NCBI GenBank assembly: GCA_913052045.1
Contig: CAJXDJ010000005.1
Coordinates: forward strand, 1-17,420
Direction: 5' to 3'
Source: an uncultured Dehalococcoidia bacterium
Lineage (GTDB): Bacteria; Chloroflexota; Dehalococcoidia; Lucifugimonadales; GCA-2712585
DNA length: 17,420 nucleotides
Of the stretch, positions 14,739 through 17,420 are shown in pieces; positions within the stretch are counted from its first letter, which is position 1, and the number at the start of each line of letters is the position of its first letter. The position numbers were made by a program, and so were the translations under genes. The notes beneath the pieces are model-generated. The model worked only from the letters and a program-made list of their open reading frames with translations, was not told the DNA's origin and did not search any database.

Positions 14739-16556
14739 TTAAGCAGATTGATTTTCTGATTCTAAATCGTCAGGTGATGTTAACTCAGATGTATCATACC
14801 CTGCCCGGATTAACAAATCGGTAACCAATGTTAAGGGTAATCCTACGATGTTAGTATACGAACCACTAATTCTTTCCACTGGATTAAAGGGTTTATCCTG
14901 AATGCCGTATCCTCCGGCTTTATCCATGCCTTGGCCAGAATCAATATATGAATCTTTATCCGAATCCGAAAAGTTTCGGATAAAAACTAGACTACTAGAA
15001 AGGCCAGAAAACGTTTTCTTGGAAAGACCATCCATCAAAACGACTCCGGTCACAACTTGATGTTCCCGATTACGTAACGCGTCGAGCATTTCTGAAGCTT
15101 CCAAAGATGATTTTGGTTTGCCCAAAACACGCCCGTCTACAATTACTGACGTATCAGCACCAAGAATTAGTTCGGAAGGTAAACGTTCTGAGACTACCCT
15201 CGCCTTAGCTTCAGCAAGACGTACAACCATTTCTTGGGGGCTTTCTTCAGCTTGAATACACTCATCAACGTCGGGCAAATATACATGAACGTCCACTCCT
15301 AGAAGGTTTAGTAATTCCCTTCGTCGCGGAGAGGAAGAAGCCAGAATCACCTTAGTCAATGTCCTTTTCAAAGAGAGTGCGGCAACACATTCCACATGTT
15401 GAGTTTGTGGAAACATATCAATAGGAATAACTTCATCCAAATGGAAAGGCCCCGCACATAGGATCTTTAGGTCCCTTGATAAGGTGTCTGGATCGCAAGA
15501 AACATATACTATCCTGGATGGTTTGATTTTTTTTAATGCATCCAAGACCGCATGATGACATCCTTTTCTTGATGGATCTAATATCACACAGTCTGGTCGA
15601 TCTCTTAAATCCAGCAACACGTCTTCTGTTCTACCCTGCCGGAATTCAAGGTTGGTATAACTCGCGCCATTTATTAAGGCATCCTCGACAGCAGCTGGAG
15701 AATCCTCTATGGAAATGACCTTACCAACGAATGGTGCGAGGAGAACAGCAAACGTTCCAACACCACCGTAGGCATCAACAATGGTTTCAACACCGGACAG
15801 ATTTAGCTTCCTTTTAACAATCTCGTATAACTGATTTAGCTGTCGTATATTGACCTGGAAAAATGAAGGTGATCCAATCCGAAAATGTCTGTCTTGGACG
15901 ATCTCTCGATAATGTTTCTGTCCACTACTAAAATTAATTTCGGGATTAGTCAGGGTAGGCTGAATCAAAAAATCATTTGTATTAATGCCGCACCGGACAG
16001 CTACCTGAGTGGTCTCCTGGCATTTATTTTGCAAACCTGAAAGGATTTTATTAACTCGTGGATCCATTAACATACATCTATCAATCCCAACAAATTGCCG
16101 ATCTTCGCGATTGACGTAACCTAATTTGCCTTTGGGGCCCACCGTAAATCTTGCGTGGTTGCGATATTCATAGTTTAGATCGGATTTTACAGTATCAGCT
16201 ACAGGGGGGTTTGAAATCCCACCGACTCTTTCAAGAGCACTGACCACCAATAATTTCTTGGTTTCCAACTGAAATGCATATGAAATATGCTGCCATTGAC
16301 AACCAGTGCATGGACCAAAATATTTGCACGGTGGTACGACTCTCTCAGGGGAAGCATCTATAACTTCTACGGTTCGGGCGGCAATATACCGTCGCCATTC
16401 TCTGACAATCTCGATTCTAACCCGTTCTCCTGGAATTCCGCCTTGTACGAATACCGGTCTGGCCTCACCTTCTAAATTAGCCACTACCTCCCCCAATCTT
16501 CCCCAAGATTTTAGAGTGAGAATAAATTGTTTTCCTGCTAAACTTGATCTAATCAT
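14739..16556 (-). CDS. Fusion of TrmA/RlmD-family RNA m5U methyltransferase with Maf nucleotide pyrophosphatase
   Basis: A single open frame of 605 residues. Residues 1-398 are a complete 23S rRNA/tRNA uracil-5-methyltransferase. They include a TRAM domain (about 10-70), iron-sulfur cysteines 77, 83, 86 and 161 (CKYFGPCTGC), SFFQVN (231-236), the AdoMet site DAYGGVGTFA (261-270), LDPSRKG (326-332, canonical DPPR changed to DPSR), nucleophile Cys354 in VSCDPDTLSRDL, and base Glu389 in HVECV. Residues ~400-587 are a complete Maf domain: ASSSPRRRELL (406-416), GADTSVIVDGRVLGKPK (466-482) and DKAGGYGIQDKPFNPVE (545-561), the UTP/dTTP-type (YhdE-like) pattern. There is no stop or linker between them. 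A TTG at codon 400 could serve as an internal Maf start, with AAAGGA very close upstream. ATG 16556 has only a weak ribosome site. It is the first gene of the unit that continues into tatB and tatC. Confidence 0.9.
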   Translation of the reverse strand: MIRSSLAGKQFILTLKSWGRLGEVVANLEGEARPVFVQGGIPGERVRIEIVREWRRYIAARTVEVIDASPERVVPPCKYFGPCTGCQWQHISYAFQLETKKLLVVSALERVGGISNPPVADTVKSDLNYEYRNHARFTVGPKGKLGYVNREDRQFVGIDRCMLMDPRVNKILSGLQNKCQETTQVAVRCGINTNDFLIQPTLTNPEINFSSGQKHYREIVQDRHFRIGSPSFFQVNIRQLNQLYEIVKRKLNLSGVETIVDAYGGVGTFAVLLAPFVGKVISIEDSPAAVEDALINGASYTNLEFRQGRTEDVLLDLRDRPDCVILDPSRKGCHHAVLDALKKIKPSRIVYVSCDPDTLSRDLKILCAGPFHLDEVIPIDMFPQTQHVECVAALSLKRTLTKVILASSSPRRRELLNLLGVDVHVYLPDVDECIQAEESPQEMVVRLAEAKARVVSERLPSELILGADTSVIVDGRVLGKPKSSLEASEMLDALRNREHQVVTGVVLMDGLSKKTFSGLSSSLVFIRNFSDSDKDSYIDSGQGMDKAGGYGIQDKPFNPVERISGSYTNIVGLPLTLVTDLLIRAGYDTSELTSPDDLESENQSA

Positions 16557-16570
16557 GTAAAAACATAGCT

Positions 16571-16599
16571 ACTATAAACTAAGGTATCGCGTGTTCCAA
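16571..16599 (-). promoter_or_regulatory. Probable promoter of the TrmA-Maf/tatBC unit
   Basis: On the minus strand TTGGAA (16599-16594) and TATAGT (16576-16571) are 17 bp apart. Predicted transcription starts only about 8 nt before the ATG at 16556, which would give a nearly leaderless mRNA and fits the absence of a strong ribosome site there. Confidence 0.5.
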
Positions 16600-16614
16600 G
16601 ACGACTTGTTGGAA
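16594..16614. promoter_or_regulatory. Inverted repeat shared by two divergent promoters
   Basis: TTCCAA and TTGGAA are perfect inverted arms separated by 9 bp; the left arm is the -35 of the minus-strand promoter, and the right arm ends 3 bp before the TTGACC -35 of trxA. An inner CAAG-ACGA-CTTG hairpin is also possible. The placement suits an operator that controls both directions, but no regulator can be named. Confidence 0.35.
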
Positions 16615-16617
16615 ACG

Positions 16618-16645
16618 TTGACCCTTACACGACTACAGCTATACA
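16618..16645 (+). promoter_or_regulatory. Probable trxA-selC promoter
   Basis: TTGACC (16618-16623) and TATACA (16640-16645) are separated by 16 bp, about 50 bp upstream of the trxA ATG at 16698. selC follows trxA by 23 bp with no obvious own promoter, so this one probably serves both. Confidence 0.5.
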
Positions 16646-16697
16646 CTAAACCATAGTATTAAATAACTAAACTTTTGACTTAATCCGGAGGATATAA

Positions 16698-17027
16698 ATG
16701 GCGAAACCTTTCGCGGTAAGCGATGCAGAGTTTGACGAAAAGGTACTTAAAGCAGACAAGCCTGTACTGGTAGACTTCTGGGCCGATTGGTGTGTGCCGT
16801 GCAAAATGATATCACCGATTGTCGATGAATTGGCCGAGGAATTGGACGGCAAAATGACATTCGCCAAGGTAGACGTTGATTCGAGCCCAATCACAGCCGT
16901 CAAATACGGTATTCGCAGTATCCCTGCCCTACTAATCTTTAAAGACGGAGAACCTGTTGATCAAATAGTCGGAGCAGTACCCAAAGTACAGTTGAAGAAT
17001 AAATTGGAATCCGTCCTAGGTAGTTAA
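16698..17027 (+). CDS. trxA: Thioredoxin
   Basis: Cytoplasmic disulfide reductase of 109 residues, standard size. The thioredoxin fold is recognisable from VLVDFWADWCVPCKMISP (23-40), with the active-site pair Cys32 and Cys35, and from the cis-proline Pro76 in RSIPALLIFKDG. The active site is CVPC rather than the usual CGPC, a substitution between the two cysteines that may shift redox potential (inference). The ATG has a GGAGG ribosome site 7 bases upstream. It is divergent from the TrmA-Maf gene and lies 23 bp ahead of selC, with which it is probably co-transcribed. Confidence 0.95.
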   Translation: MAKPFAVSDAEFDEKVLKADKPVLVDFWADWCVPCKMISPIVDELAEELDGKMTFAKVDVDSSPITAVKYGIRSIPALLIFKDGEPVDQIVGAVPKVQLKNKLESVLGS

Positions 17028-17050
17028 GGGGTCAAACGTATCATGGATAA

Positions 17051-17147
17051 GGGAGTGGATGGGGTCCGGTGGCCCCTGCGGACTTCAAATCCGTTGTGTC
17101 TCGCTCAAACCGGGACGGGAGGGTTCGACTCCCTCTCACTCCCGCCA
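17051..17147 (+). tRNA. selC: tRNA-Sec, anticodon TCA, with encoded CCA
   Basis: A 97-nt molecule folds as bacterial tRNA-Sec. It has an 8-bp acceptor stem (17051-17058 with 17136-17143) and a 6-bp D stem GGGGTC/GGCCCC with a 4-nt loop. The anticodon arm has loop CTTCAAA (TCA at 17085-17087), and the long variable arm has stem GTCTCG/CGGGAC (17098-17103 with 17111-17116). A 5-bp T stem (17119-17123 with 17131-17135) carries a TTCGACT loop. Discriminator G144 and CCA (17145-17147) are encoded. The 8+5 acceptor/T geometry is diagnostic of bacterial selenocysteine tRNA and separates it from tRNA-Ser or a UGA suppressor. No selA, selB, selD or selenoprotein gene is visible in this window. Confidence 0.96.
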
Positions 17148-17231
17148 GTAAATACTATATACCACAATAAGTTTGTCACTGTTTTAGTTTAATTATTCCT
17201 CAGTTCTCGTCGAAATCCGCAACTCAATCTA

Positions 17232-17260
17232 TTGAAGACCGCCCGCTATGCATATAGGAT
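17232..17260 (+). promoter_or_regulatory. Possible promoter for the gene at the right edge
   Basis: TTGAAG (17232-17237) and TAGGAT (17255-17260) are 17 bp apart, about 60 bp upstream of the ATG at 17323. The -10 match is only moderate. The same TTGAAG hexamer serves as the -35 in the lpd promoter. Confidence 0.3.
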
Positions 17261-17322
17261 TATGCCGTTAATCTAGGCGTATTCTCGCCCATTTTGATAG
17301 TTCGAATTATTGGGAGGACTAG

Positions 17323-17420
17323 ATGCCTCTAGGAAAAATAGGAAGTGCAATTAGGGATTCTTTAGTCGGTACTATTACCGGAGCAAGTGACGTGGTTCAA
17401 GCCACGATAGGTGTAACAAA
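17323..17420 (+). CDS. Unrecognised protein, 5' end only
   Basis: An ATG at 17323 with an excellent GGGAGGA ribosome site 5 bases upstream opens a frame that runs off the window after 32 codons. The visible residues start MPLGKIGSAIRDSLVGTITG and are small, mildly amphipathic, rich in Gly, Ile, Val and Thr, with no signal peptide or recognisable motif. I do not recognise the family. Position after selC does not by itself imply a selenocysteine role. Confidence 0.6.
   Translation, partial: MPLGKIGSAIRDSLVGTITGASDVVQATIGVT

Noticed and set aside
14739..15370. maf as a separate gene starting at the TTG at codon 400
   Set aside because: There is no stop codon between the two domains and AAAGGA is only 2-3 bases from the TTG, so the fusion is the simpler reading; internal initiation is left open.
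17051..17147. tRNA-Ser or a UGA suppressor tRNA
   Set aside because: The 8-bp acceptor stem, 6-bp D stem with 4-nt loop and TCA anticodon fit tRNA-Sec, not serine or tryptophan tRNAs.

Overview
The window (17,420 bp, moderate G+C apart from its first ~165 bases) is a dense bacterial housekeeping region, almost entirely on the minus strand. Gene content and style point to a Chloroflexota-like bacterium, possibly a Dehalococcoidia/SAR202-type lineage. The clues are a NuoEFG-less complex I cluster, a tandem-domain ThyX, a pyruvate dehydrogenase operon ordered lpd-E1a-E1b-E2, and frequent GTG/TTG starts. This placement is inference and could be wrong.

Layout from right to left along the minus strand: a TrmA-family RNA m5U methyltransferase fused in frame to a Maf nucleotide pyrophosphatase; tatB-like and tatC; lpd-pdhA-pdhB-pdhC; a two-domain thyX; then nuoA-B-C-(small ORF)-D-H-I-J-K-L. 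nuoL is truncated next to a GC-rich, four-base-periodic stretch at positions 1-168 that looks foreign or artefactual. On the plus strand are tatA (divergent from lpd, convergent with tatC), trxA, a selenocysteine tRNA (selC) 23 bp after trxA, and the 5' end of an unrecognised gene at the right edge.

How the parts work together: lpd and pdhABC make acetyl-CoA and reducing power from pyruvate. The nuo genes encode the quinone-reducing and proton-pumping part of complex I. tatABC exports folded proteins. ThyX makes dTMP. The TrmA-Maf fusion joins an enzyme that makes m5U in RNA to a family known to hydrolyse free dTTP, UTP and m5UTP. selC shows that the organism decodes UGA as selenocysteine somewhere, although no selenoprotein gene is visible here.

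The observations most worth a second look are the TrmA-Maf fusion, the ThyX whose signature motif is split between its two halves, and the small HicB-like ORF embedded between nuoC and nuoD. The trxA-selC arrangement and the junk-like left edge also deserve checking. No mobile element, CRISPR array or rRNA gene was seen, and no gap between genes exceeds 300 bases.
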